Origin: JAZDGX01 sp964482205 | GTDB taxonomy: Bacteria > Eisenbacteria > RBG-16-71-46 > CAIMUX01 > WJJG01 | NCBI GenBank assembly: GCA_964482205.1 | Contig: CAYZWI010000001.1 | Coordinates: 434,001-498,000, forward strand | Direction of reading: 5' to 3' | Length of the DNA stretch: 64,000 nucleotides | Shown here: piece by piece, positions 17,296 to 25,212 of the stretch | Layout of the letters: every line of letters starts with the position of its first letter | Numbering within the stretch: position 1 is the stretch's first letter | Position numbers and translations under genes: made by a program | The notes under the pieces: model-generated | What the model was told of the DNA's origin: nothing | Database searches by the model: none | The model's input: only the letters and a program-made list of their open reading frames with translations

Positions 17296-18284
17296 GAGCG
17301 CAGGATGTCGTGGATGTGGATGACGCCTTCGGGCCGGCGGGCCTCGTCGACGATGACGAGGGAAGTGATCGCGCCGGGAAGATTCGTCTCCATCGCTTTC
17401 AGCGCGGTGGCGAGAAGCTCCTCGCGATCGATCGTGCGCGGATCGGCGCTCATCACCTGGGAGACGCGCAGGTCCTGCACATTCGCGCCGTGCGCGAGAA
17501 GAATGCGTTTGAAGTCGCCGTCGGTCAGAACGCCCGCCAGGCAACCGCGCGCATCCACGACGGTGGTCATGCCCAGGCGCTTGTTCATGATCTCGACGAG
17601 CGCGTCGACGAGCCGGCAATCGGCGGGCACGCAGGGCAACTCGTCTCCGCTGTGCATCACATCCTTCACCCGCAGGCCGACCTTGCGGCCCAGCATTCCG
17701 CCCGGATGGAGGAAGGCGAAGTCTTCCGCGGTCAGGCCCTTCTCCCGGCACAAAGCGACGACGAGCGCGTCGCCGATCACCTGGACGACGGTCGTGCTCA
17801 CCGTCGGGATTTCGGGAAGCGGGCCGGCATCCTCCGCGTTCTCGAAGACCAGCGCGATGTCGACTCCGCGCGCCAGGGTGGAATCCCGGCCGGCGGTGAT
17901 GCCGATCATGGCGACCCCTCGATGGCGAAGGATTCGGGCGAGGGCCGTGATCTCGTGGTTCTCTCCGCTCTTGCTGATGAGCAGCGCGATATCCGCCGCA
18001 TCCACGATCCCCAAGTCGCCGTGCAGCGCTTCGACGGGATGAAGGAAGACGGCTGGACAGCCCGCGGAGCGAAGCGAGGCTGCGATGCGCGTTCCCGCGA
18101 GCCCCGACTTGCCGAGCCCGGCCACCAGCACGCGCCCGCGGCATTCCAGGATCCGCGAGACCGCTTCGTGGAACGTCTGCCCGGTGAGCAGCGGCTCCAG
18201 GGCCCGGATGCCCTTCACCTCGGCGGCGAGAACTTCCCGCGCCGTCTCCGCCACGCGGCCGCGATCCGCCTCACGCGCGCTCAT
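17292..18284 (-). CDS. kdsD: Arabinose-5-phosphate isomerase (KdsD/KpsF/GutQ family)
   Basis: Converts ribulose-5-phosphate to arabinose-5-phosphate, first step of the KDO pathway. It has 330 residues. The N-terminal SIS domain (about 30-190) has VLVAGLGKSGLAGTRIAASL, HPVEALHGDLG, ALLISKSGENHE and the FAFLHPGGMLGRK segment typical of KdsD. The C-terminal pair of CBS domains covers about 200-330 (VKDVMHSGDELP; VLTDGDFKRIL). Its ATG overlaps the kdsA stop and its stop overlaps the acyltransferase start, both as ATGA. Confidence 0.93.
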   Translation of the reverse strand: MSAREADRGRVAETAREVLAAEVKGIRALEPLLTGQTFHEAVSRILECRGRVLVAGLGKSGLAGTRIAASLRSAGCPAVFLHPVEALHGDLGIVDAADIALLISKSGENHEITALARILRHRGVAMIGITAGRDSTLARGVDIALVFENAEDAGPLPEIPTVSTTVVQVIGDALVVALCREKGLTAEDFAFLHPGGMLGRKVGLRVKDVMHSGDELPCVPADCRLVDALVEIMNKRLGMTTVVDARGCLAGVLTDGDFKRILLAHGANVQDLRVSQVMSADPRTIDREELLATALKAMETNLPGAITSLVIVDEARRPEGVIHIHDILRS

Positions 18285-19240
18285 CGGCCCGCCTCCGGAC
18301 GCCCGGCCGGCCCCTCCGGAGAAAGCCCCGCAGGACCTTGCCTCTCCAGTTCGCGCACCAGCTCGCCCATTCGCAACCACTCGTCCATCAAGGCCGGCAT
18401 GGCGGCCAGGGGAATCTGCGTCGACGCGTCGCTCTTGGCCCGCTCCGGCTCGGGATGCGTCTCGGCGAAGATGCCTTGCGCCCCCGCCGCCAGCGCCGCG
18501 CGCGCGAGCGGCCGGGCGAATTCGCGCGACCCGCCCGCGCCCGGATGCTGCAGCGCGTGGGTGGCATCGAAGACCACCCGCCCGCCCAGGGTGCGGAGGA
18601 AGGCGATCGAGCGCATGTCGACCACGAGGTCGTGATAGCCGAAGAATGTTCCGCGCTCGGTGAGCAGAAGATCGACGTCCGGCCGCGCCCGGCGCGCCTT
18701 CGCCACCACTTCGCGCATGTCGTCCATCGCCAGGAACTGCCCGCGCTTCAGATTCACCGGGCGGCCGCTCGCCGCGCAGGCCTGCACCAGGCGGGTCTGG
18801 CGGCAGAGGAACGCAGGCACCTGGAGGATGTCAACCACCTCCGCCGCGGGGCCTACCTCTTCCACCGTGTGGACATCGGTGAGGACCGGCAAACCGCATT
18901 CCCGCCGCACGCGCGCCAGCAGCCGCAAGCCCTCGTCGAGTCCCGGGCCCACATAGGAATCCACGGAAGTGCGGTTGTCTTTCAGATACGAGGCCTTGAA
19001 GACGAGGTGCAGGCCCCGGGCGCGCGCCGCGGCGAAGAGCGCGTCGGCGACGCGCAGCACGAGGTCGGGCTCTTCGAGCACGCAGGGCCCGGCGATGAGA
19101 AAGGGGCGCGGCGCCGCCGCGGGAGGCCAGCCGGGATTCTCCGAACCCGCCCCCCTGGCCGCCGTTCCAGGCGGAAACGGATCGCGGGCTGCGGGATCAT
19201 GGGCCGAAGGATCATGGGCCGCGGGATCGTCCGCCCGCAT
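18281..19240 (-). CDS. kdsA: KDO-8-phosphate synthase
   Basis: Condenses arabinose-5-phosphate with phosphoenolpyruvate to KDO-8-phosphate. The 319 residues are longer than the usual 275-285. The core shows FLIAGPCVLEEPDLVLRVAD, FKASYLKDNRTSVDSYVGPG, VLTDVHTVEEV, DILQVPAFLCRQTRLV, VNLKRGQFLA, ERGTFFGYHDLVVDMRSI and the Asp/His motif FDATHALQHPG. The first 45 residues are an unusual Ala/Asp/Pro-rich leader with a five-residue near-repeat (AHDPS, AHDPA, ARDPF). It may be an extension or a mis-set start, although the ATG at 19240 lies four bases after the pyrG stop. Confidence 0.95.
   Translation of the reverse strand: MRADDPAAHDPSAHDPAARDPFPPGTAARGAGSENPGWPPAAAPRPFLIAGPCVLEEPDLVLRVADALFAAARARGLHLVFKASYLKDNRTSVDSYVGPGLDEGLRLLARVRRECGLPVLTDVHTVEEVGPAAEVVDILQVPAFLCRQTRLVQACAASGRPVNLKRGQFLAMDDMREVVAKARRARPDVDLLLTERGTFFGYHDLVVDMRSIAFLRTLGGRVVFDATHALQHPGAGGSREFARPLARAALAAGAQGIFAETHPEPERAKSDASTQIPLAAMPALMDEWLRMGELVRELERQGPAGLSPEGPAGRPEAGR
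19185..19230. repeat. 15-base imperfect repeat in the kdsA 5' end
   Basis: ATCATGGGCC recurs at 19196 and 19211 (15-base period), with a diverged third copy next to it. It encodes the Ala-His-Asp-Pro repeats at the KdsA N-terminus. Confidence 0.6.
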
Positions 19241-19243
19241 CGC

Positions 19244-20932
19244 TCAACTCCTCTCCCGCGCGCTCAGCTCGAGGGAGGGCTGCCGGCGCGTCTGCCGATA
19301 TTCTTTCGCCGCGCGAACGAATTCGCGAAAGAGCGGAGCGGGATGGCGCGGCTGGCTCTTGAACTCGGGATGGAACTGGCACGCCAGGAACCAGGGATGG
19401 CTGGGAATCTCGATCACCTCCACGAGCCCGCGGCTGGCGTCCGTTCCCGTGATCCGCAGTCCCGCGCCCTCCAAGCGCCCGCGGTAGGTGTCGTTGAACT
19501 CGTAGCGATGCCGGTGCCGCTCCGAGATCCGCTCGGCCCCGTAGGCTTCGCGCAGCCGGCTTCCTTCGGACACTTCGCAGGTGTAGGCGCCGAGCCGCAT
19601 CGTGCCGCCCAGGCCCTGCGCGTCCCGCTGTTCGGGCAACAGGTCGATCACCGGATGCGGAGTAGTCGGGTCGAACTCGGTGGAATGCGCGCCGCCCAGG
19701 GCGGCCGCATGGCGCGCGAATTCGATCGCCGCGCAATGCAGGCCCAGGCAGATGCCGAAGAAGGGCACGCCTCCCTCCCGCGCCCAGCGCACCGCGCGCA
19801 CCATGCCTTCGATGCCTCGCAGACCGAATCCGCCGGGGACATGCACGCCATCGACGCCGGCGAGCAGCCGCTCGGGCGGCTCGGCCTCGAGCAGGCTCGC
19901 TTCCACCCATCGCAAGTGCACGCGCACGCGGTTCACGACTCCCGCGTGCACGAAGGACTCGATCACGCTCTTGTACGCGTCGAAGAGATGCGTGTACTTG
20001 CCGACGAGCGCGATCTCCACTTCTCCGGGAGGGTCGAGGATCATGTTCACGATCTCTTCCCACGAGGAGAGGTCCGGCTCGCGCGGCGCTTCCAGGCGCA
20101 GCAGACGCAGCACGAGGTCGTCGAGCCCTTCCTTGCGCAGCGCCAGGGGCACCTGATAGATCGACTCGCTGTCGGGGTCCTCGATGACCGCTTCGCGCGA
20201 CACATTGCAGAAGAGCGAGATCTTCCGGCGCAGCTCCTCGCCGAGCGGCATTTCGCTGCGGCAAATCAGAATGTCCGGCTGGATCCCGATTTCGGTGAGG
20301 CGCCGCACGCTGTGCTGGGTCGGCTTGGTCTTCAGCTCCGCGGCCGCCTTGATGTACGGCACGAGCGTGACATGGAGAAAGAGCACGCGTTCGCGTCCCA
20401 GCTCGAGCCTCAACTGCCGGATGGCCTCGAGAAAGGGCTGGCCTTCGATGTCGCCGACCGTTCCGCCGATCTCGACGATGTTGACATCCGCCTCCTGATG
20501 GCGGGCCGTCTCGAGCATGCGGCGCTTGATCTCTTCGGTCACATGCGGAATCACCTGCACCGTCTTGCCGAGGAATTCCCCGCGCCGCTCCTTCGTGATG
20601 ATCGTGTCGTAGATCTGCCCCGAGGTGACGCAATTGCGTCCCGTGAGATGCTGGCCGGTGAAGCGTTCATAATGGCCGAGGTCGAGGTCGGTCTCCGCGC
20701 CGTCGTCGGTGACATAGACCTCGCCGTGCTGGTACGGACTCATCGTTCCTGGGTCGACATTCAAGTAGGGATCAAATTTCTGGTGGGTGATCCGCAGCCC
20801 GCGCTCCTTGAGCAGCAGGCCGAGCGAAGCGGCGACGATTCCCTTGCCCAGCGCGGACACGACCCCGCCGGTCACGAACACATGGCGGCACCCATCGGCG
20901 GCGCTTCCCGCGGCCCCGGCCTTCTGGCTCAC
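19244..20932 (-). CDS. pyrG: CTP synthase
   Basis: Aminates UTP to CTP using glutamine; CTP is needed downstream by KdsB. It has 562 residues from a GTG eight bases after GGAGGG. The synthetase half has VTGGVVSALGKGIVAASLGL, QKFDPYLNVDPGTMSPYQHG and DDGAETDLDLGHYERF. The glutaminase half has VPGGFGLRGIEGM, the nucleophile Cys in FFGICLGLHCA, and the catalytic pair in FHPEFKSQPRHPAPLF. It is located between kdsB and kdsA, a common grouping with KDO genes. Confidence 0.97.
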   Translation of the reverse strand: MSQKAGAAGSAADGCRHVFVTGGVVSALGKGIVAASLGLLLKERGLRITHQKFDPYLNVDPGTMSPYQHGEVYVTDDGAETDLDLGHYERFTGQHLTGRNCVTSGQIYDTIITKERRGEFLGKTVQVIPHVTEEIKRRMLETARHQEADVNIVEIGGTVGDIEGQPFLEAIRQLRLELGRERVLFLHVTLVPYIKAAAELKTKPTQHSVRRLTEIGIQPDILICRSEMPLGEELRRKISLFCNVSREAVIEDPDSESIYQVPLALRKEGLDDLVLRLLRLEAPREPDLSSWEEIVNMILDPPGEVEIALVGKYTHLFDAYKSVIESFVHAGVVNRVRVHLRWVEASLLEAEPPERLLAGVDGVHVPGGFGLRGIEGMVRAVRWAREGGVPFFGICLGLHCAAIEFARHAAALGGAHSTEFDPTTPHPVIDLLPEQRDAQGLGGTMRLGAYTCEVSEGSRLREAYGAERISERHRHRYEFNDTYRGRLEGAGLRITGTDASRGLVEVIEIPSHPWFLACQFHPEFKSQPRHPAPLFREFVRAAKEYRQTRRQPSLELSARERS

Positions 20933-20936
20933 CTTT

Positions 20937-21728
20937 TCATCCCTCCTGTGTCGGATCGGCCTTGGGCGCCCGCGCGGCGGCCGCCAGCAGCGGCTCGACG
21001 CGCGCGAGGTCGGCCGGAGTGTCCACCGCGGGAGACGCGTGGCTCACCCGCACGACGGAAATCGGGATCCCCGCTTCGAGGGCTCGCAGCTGTTCGAGCG
21101 ACTCGATGTCCGCCAGCGGCGAGGCGGGCAGGCGCGCATAGCGCCGCAGCGTTTCCAGCGAGAACCCGTAGATGCCCACATGCTGAAGGACCGCCTCCCG
21201 CGCCCGGGCGAATGTCTCGCGAGCAGAGGCGGCTGTCGAGAAAGGAATGGGGGCTCGAGAAAAGTACAGCGCCCGCTCCCCCGCGCACACGACTTTGACG
21301 ACGCCGGGGTCGAGCCAGTCTTCCACGCAGGCCATGGGCGCGGCCGCGGTCACGATCGCACCCTGCTCGGCTCGCGTGCGCTCGGCTACGCGCGCGACGA
21401 CCCGCGGGTCGATGAGCGGCTCGTCGCCCTGGAGATTCACGACCCAGCGAGGAAGCGGGTCGAGGAGCTCGGCTGCGGCGGCCACACGCTGGGTGCCGTT
21501 CGGCTGCGCGCCGGTTCGCAGAACCCGCGCGCCGAAGGACTGCGCGGCGGAGGCGATCTCGGCGCTGTCGGTCGCGACCCAGACCGGAGCGCCCGTCGCG
21601 CACGCGCGTCGCCAGGTCCATTCGAGGATCGTGCGGCCGGCGACTTCGATCAGGAGCTTGCGAGGGAGACGAGTCGATCGGAGCCGGGCGGGAAGGATGA
21701 TCGCGAGGCCGTCTGCAACGCACCCCAT
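20937..21728 (-). CDS. kdsB: CMP-KDO synthetase (3-deoxy-manno-octulosonate cytidylyltransferase)
   Basis: Activates KDO with CTP for transfer onto lipid A. It has 263 residues from the ATG at 21728, which has GGGAGAA upstream. Typical motifs are IILPARLRSTRLPRKLL, VWVATDSAEIA, NGTQRVAAAAELL (family TERVAEAA-type), VVNLQGDEPLIDP, VVKVVCAGERALYFSRAPIP and HVGIYGFSLETLRRY. Upstream lies a repeat and hairpin stretch that separates it from rpmA. Its stop is five bases before the pyrG GTG. Confidence 0.95.
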   Translation of the reverse strand: MGCVADGLAIILPARLRSTRLPRKLLIEVAGRTILEWTWRRACATGAPVWVATDSAEIASAAQSFGARVLRTGAQPNGTQRVAAAAELLDPLPRWVVNLQGDEPLIDPRVVARVAERTRAEQGAIVTAAAPMACVEDWLDPGVVKVVCAGERALYFSRAPIPFSTAASARETFARAREAVLQHVGIYGFSLETLRRYARLPASPLADIESLEQLRALEAGIPISVVRVSHASPAVDTPADLARVEPLLAAAARAPKADPTQEG

Positions 21729-21805
21729 GCGCTTCTCCCGGGCGCCGGCATCCGGGCGAAGGGAGCATTCGGACACGGCGCCGTCACGACGAAGGCCGGT
21801 CGAAG

Positions 21806-21875
21806 CCGCCGGCCTGGAAGCGGGCCGGCGGGAAGAGCGCCGGCCGGGAATCAAGCCGGCCGGAGGCCGCCGGCG
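21806..21875. repeat. Imperfect tandem repeat of about 15-16 bases with two GC hairpins
   Basis: GCCGGC followed by C or G recurs at 21808, 21824, 21839, 21855 and 21869. It forms two strong hairpins: a 9-base stem (21806-21814 with 21823-21831) and an 8-base stem (21840-21847 with 21856-21863). The stretch lies just past the rpmA stop on the transcribed strand and before kdsB. No clear run of U follows, so termination, attenuation or mRNA protection are all possible. Confidence 0.65.
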
Positions 21876-21888
21876 ATGAAGGAGGCCG

Positions 21889-22149
21889 TCAGGATGCTGT
21901 CGGCTCCACATTCACGCGCTTGCGGTTCTTGCCTTGACGATCGAACCGTACGCGTCCTTCCACCAGCGCAAAGAGCGTGTCGTCCTTTCCACGGCCGACA
22001 TTGCGCCCGGGAAGGATCCTCGTGCCCCGCTGGCGAATGAGGATGCACCCGGCGTTCACCATCTCGCCGCCGAAGCGCTTGACGCCCAGGTACTGGGGAT
22101 TCGAGTCACGCCCGTTGCGCGAGCTTCCGACGCCTTTCTTGTGAGCCAT
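21889..22149 (-). CDS. rpmA: Ribosomal protein L27
   Basis: Large-subunit protein near the peptidyl-transferase centre. It is 86 residues long and opens MAHKKGVGSSRNGRDSNPQY, followed by LGVKRFGGEMVNAGCILIRQ and RQRGTRILPGRNVGRGKDDT, all canonical. There is no cleavable Firmicutes-type N-terminal extension. It follows rplU after a 15-base gap. The obgE gene that often comes next is absent. Confidence 0.97.
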   Translation of the reverse strand: MAHKKGVGSSRNGRDSNPQYLGVKRFGGEMVNAGCILIRQRGTRILPGRNVGRGKDDTLFALVEGRVRFDRQGKNRKRVNVEPTAS

Positions 22150-22164
22150 GGTCTCCTCCCGCTT

Positions 22165-22485
22165 TCACGCGCCGGGGCGCACGATATCGGTGATGCGCAG
22201 CTCGGTGTAGTTGGTCCGGTGTCCCCACCGGCGCCGGTAGTCCTTCCGGCGCTTGAATTTTCCGGCCACCAGCTTCGGCCCCCGCCCGTGGCCGAGAACC
22301 TCGGCTCGCACGCGCGCGTCGGGAATGGTCGGCTTGCCGACCACCACCTGGTCGCCATCGGCGATCAAGTGCACCTGGGCGACCTCGATCTGCTCGCCCT
22401 GCTCGCTCGAAAGCGCAGGAACGCGCACCTTGTCCCCCGCGCTGACGCGGTATTGGAACCCCTGCAGGGATACGATCGCGTACAC
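22165..22485 (-). CDS. rplU: Ribosomal protein L21
   Basis: Large-subunit protein binding 23S rRNA, 106 residues from a GTG with GGAGG five bases upstream. It opens VYAIVSLQGFQYRVSAGDKV, contains GKFKRRKDYRRRWGHRTNYT near the C-terminus (the L21 signature region) and ends in a short tail. It pairs with rpmA downstream, and a ribonuclease G-family gene lies upstream. Confidence 0.95.
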   Translation of the reverse strand: MYAIVSLQGFQYRVSAGDKVRVPALSSEQGEQIEVAQVHLIADGDQVVVGKPTIPDARVRAEVLGHGRGPKLVAGKFKRRKDYRRRWGHRTNYTELRITDIVRPGA

Positions 22486-22529
22486 GGCAACCTCCGCTGC
22501 CAAGCCCTCATCCGAATTGCAAACAATGA

Positions 22530-22559
22530 ACCCTATCACCATCCGCCGGGACGGGTCAA
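22530..22559 (-). promoter_or_regulatory. Candidate promoter for rplU-rpmA
   Basis: Minus strand TTGACC (22554-22559), an 18-base spacer, then TAGGGT (22530-22535), 45 bases before the rplU GTG. It falls in the 241-base gap below the ribonuclease gene. The -35 is good and the -10 is weak. Confidence 0.3.
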
Positions 22560-22726
22560 TCCCAAAACGAGGCGGGAATTCACACCCTTCGCCGGGCCCC
22601 TTGGCCGCGCGCCACATCCCCCCGGGGACGAATCCCACTGCGGTGAGGGCGGCCTGCCGGGCGGCCGCCCTTGCGCAACGCGCCTCCATGCGATGATGGC
22701 TGCCCGCAGGCGAGTCGTGCGGACCG

Positions 22727-24253
22727 CTATCCCGAGAAATCGGCCGTCACATCCTTCCTCAGGCGCGGAAACAGGATCCGGACTTCGTCCCTGCGCAAAC
22801 GGTGGTCTTCGCGCAGGTCCACGGTCAGCCCGTACTGCTTCTCGAGCCGCTCGAGGCGGTCGCCCCGGGCGTCGAAGAGAAAGACGGCCAGATCAGGATG
22901 AACCCGCAGTTGAACCGCCTTCTCCTTCGAGCGGGTGCCGACCCTGCGGAGGCTGCGCTCCACCCGCATCGCGACGGAGGGCATGGAGAGATTCTTCCCC
23001 GTTCCGCCGCAGCAGGCGCAGTCGTCGCTGAAGTAGTGAAGCAGCGGCTCCCGCGCGCGCTGGCGGGTCATCTCCAGCAGGCTGAGCTCGCTCAAGGGAT
23101 AGACCTTGGTGCGGGCGCGGTCGCCCTTCACCGCGTTGCGGAAGGCCTCGGAGAGCGCCCGGCGGCTCTGTTCCTCTTCCATGTCGATGAAATCGACGAC
23201 GACGATGCCCCCCAGGTCCCGCAGGCGCAGTTGGCGCGCGATCTCCTTGGCCGCTTCCAGATTCGTCTTGAGAATCGTGTCTTCCTGCGAACGCTTGCCG
23301 GTGAAGCGGCCGGTGTTGACATCGATCACGACCATCGCCTCGGTCGAATCGATGACGATGTAGCCGCCTTTCTTCAGCCAGACCTTGCGCCCGAAGCTGC
23401 GCTCGATCTCCGCCTCGATTCCATATTCGTCGAAAATGGGGCCGGCCCCGGTGTAGAGCTTGACGCGGGACTTCAATTCCGGAGCGACGACCCGCAGGTA
23501 GCGCATGATCTCCTTGTACACATCCTTCGAATCGACGACCACGCGATCCACCTGGCTGGTGAAGATGTCGCGGATCAGCCCCGTCGCCATCCCGAGGTCG
23601 CGATGGATGAGCGCCGGCGCCTCGCGCTTCCCGGCCTCCTCATCGATCTCCTTCCAGAGATCGGTCAGGTAGCGCACATCCTGGGCGAGCTCCCGCTTCG
23701 ACTGGCCCTTGCTCGCCGTCCGGCAGATCAGGCCGGCGTTGCCGGGCTTGAGCTCCTTCAGCACGGTCTTCAGGCGGGCGCGCTCCTCGCGTTCCGCGAT
23801 CTTGCGCGAGACGCCGATCCGGCCCATTCCCGGCATCAGGACGAGAAAGCGGCCCGGCAGGCTGATCCGGCCCGAAACTTTTGCGCCCTTGGTCCCAATC
23901 GGCTCCTTGACGACCTGGACGAGGATCTCCTGCCCCTTCTGCAGCAGGTCCTGGATCGCGACCGATCGCGCGGGCGGGCGCTCCTCCTCGGCGTCGTCGA
24001 GGTCGAAGGCGCCGAAATCGATCATCGCCGGCAGCGTGTCCGAGACATGCAGAAACGCCGACTTCGGAAGGCCGATGTCGATGAACGCGGCTTCCATCCC
24101 CGGAAGGACCTTGTTCACCCGGCCTTTGAAGATCTCGCCCACCTGGCGGCGCCCTTCTTCCCGTTCGGCGAGGAATTCCACCAGGGTCGCGTCCTCGAGA
24201 ACGGCCACGCGCATCTCGATCGGATCGGCGTTGATCACGATCTCACGGAACAT
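22727..24253 (-). CDS. rng: Rne/Rng-family endoribonuclease (RNase G type)
   Basis: Single-strand endonuclease for rRNA and mRNA processing. It has 508 residues from the ATG at 24253. An S1 domain covers about 35-130 (GRRQVGEIFKGRVNKVLPGM, EAAFIDIGLPKSAFLHVSD). The catalytic DNase-I-like region contains the metal-binding DVNTGR and VVVDFIDME. The Zn-link CACCGGTGK has the paired CxxC. It lacks the long degradosome C-terminus of RNase E, so RNase G is the better fit. It sits directly upstream of rplU-rpmA, a frequent arrangement. Confidence 0.93.
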   Translation of the reverse strand: MFREIVINADPIEMRVAVLEDATLVEFLAEREEGRRQVGEIFKGRVNKVLPGMEAAFIDIGLPKSAFLHVSDTLPAMIDFGAFDLDDAEEERPPARSVAIQDLLQKGQEILVQVVKEPIGTKGAKVSGRISLPGRFLVLMPGMGRIGVSRKIAEREERARLKTVLKELKPGNAGLICRTASKGQSKRELAQDVRYLTDLWKEIDEEAGKREAPALIHRDLGMATGLIRDIFTSQVDRVVVDSKDVYKEIMRYLRVVAPELKSRVKLYTGAGPIFDEYGIEAEIERSFGRKVWLKKGGYIVIDSTEAMVVIDVNTGRFTGKRSQEDTILKTNLEAAKEIARQLRLRDLGGIVVVDFIDMEEEQSRRALSEAFRNAVKGDRARTKVYPLSELSLLEMTRQRAREPLLHYFSDDCACCGGTGKNLSMPSVAMRVERSLRRVGTRSKEKAVQLRVHPDLAVFLFDARGDRLERLEKQYGLTVDLREDHRLRRDEVRILFPRLRKDVTADFSG

Positions 24254-24493
24254 CCTAGAGCCTTTCCACTTGAGGAGATACCTACCTCGATCGCCGCCCG
24301 GACCGGCAGGTGCACTCCGACGCCGCGCTTCCTCCGCGGGGAAGCCCGAGACGAACGGCGGGCACGCTATCACACCCCCGAACGGCGGACAATCCTTCAG
24401 ACGCCCGGCGAGGGCGAAGCGCCGCGGCGCGTCGTCCCGGCCCAGGCAGGACGACGCAGGGCCGTCGCCGCCCCGTGAGCTTCCTGCGCCCCG

Positions 24494-25153
24494 TCAACGC
24501 AAGTGGCGCGGGGTCGCCCCCGCGACGAGGAGATCGACCGAACCCGCGCCGGCGTCGAGCAGCGCGCGGCGGCAGGCGCGAAAGGTCGATCCAGTCGTCG
24601 CCACATCGTCGACGACGAGCAGGCGCCCATGCGCGGGAAGGCCACGGAACGCCTCGCGCACGAGCGATCGCCGCGCGCGCGCGCTTTGCCCGGCGAGAGG
24701 CGGCGTGTCGCGCACCCGTCGGAGCAGGCGCGCGACGGGCAGCCCGGTGCGGCGCGCGATCGCCCCGGCGAGCTCGCCCGCAGGCTCCCACCCGCGTTCG
24801 CGCAGGCGGCGGGGATGGGCCGCGACAGGGACGAGAAGCTCCCACGGACCGAGCTCGCCGCAGGCGAAGGCTGCCTGCGCGGCCAGCAGATCGAGCGCGC
24901 CGGGTTCCCGCCGGTACTTGTAAGCGTGCACCAGGCGGCGGTGCGCTCCCTCGTAGGCTCCCCCCGCCAGGATCAGGAACTCTCCTTCCCCGTCCTTGCG
25001 GAGTTGGCGGAGAATCGCGCCGGGATCCGGAAGCCCACACGGTCGGCACTCGCCTTCGAGGCCCAGGCGCCCCCCGCAGAGCGGACAGGACACCGGCGCG
25101 AGGCAATCCAGCAGGCTCCGCCAGCACCATGCGATCGCGGAGATGGTCATCAT
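24494..25153 (-). CDS. ComF-family phosphoribosyltransferase-fold protein
   Basis: ComF-type protein, linked in other bacteria to DNA uptake or to salvage-type phosphoribosyl chemistry. It has 219 residues from the ATG at 25153 (a GTG at 25201 is possible). An N-terminal zinc ribbon CPLCGG...CRPCG is at about 22-40. The conserved ComF segment VHAYKYRREPGALDLLA follows. The PRPP-binding loop LLVVDDVATTGSTFRACRRA is near residue 185. No other competence genes are nearby, so its role here is open. A 240-base gap to the rng start shows no gene. Confidence 0.88.
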   Translation of the reverse strand: MMTISAIAWCWRSLLDCLAPVSCPLCGGRLGLEGECRPCGLPDPGAILRQLRKDGEGEFLILAGGAYEGAHRRLVHAYKYRREPGALDLLAAQAAFACGELGPWELLVPVAAHPRRLRERGWEPAGELAGAIARRTGLPVARLLRRVRDTPPLAGQSARARRSLVREAFRGLPAHGRLLVVDDVATTGSTFRACRRALLDAGAGSVDLLVAGATPRHLR

Positions 25154-25212
25154 CCGCCGGCGTAGCAGCGCCCGTTCCAACGGCCGGGAATCGCGCGCCA
25201 CAGGCTCGCGCG

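Noticed and set aside
18338..21298. 986-codon plus-strand open frame opposite kdsA, pyrG and kdsB
   Set aside because: The same high-GC shadow effect: three well-conserved genes lie on the other strand across its length.
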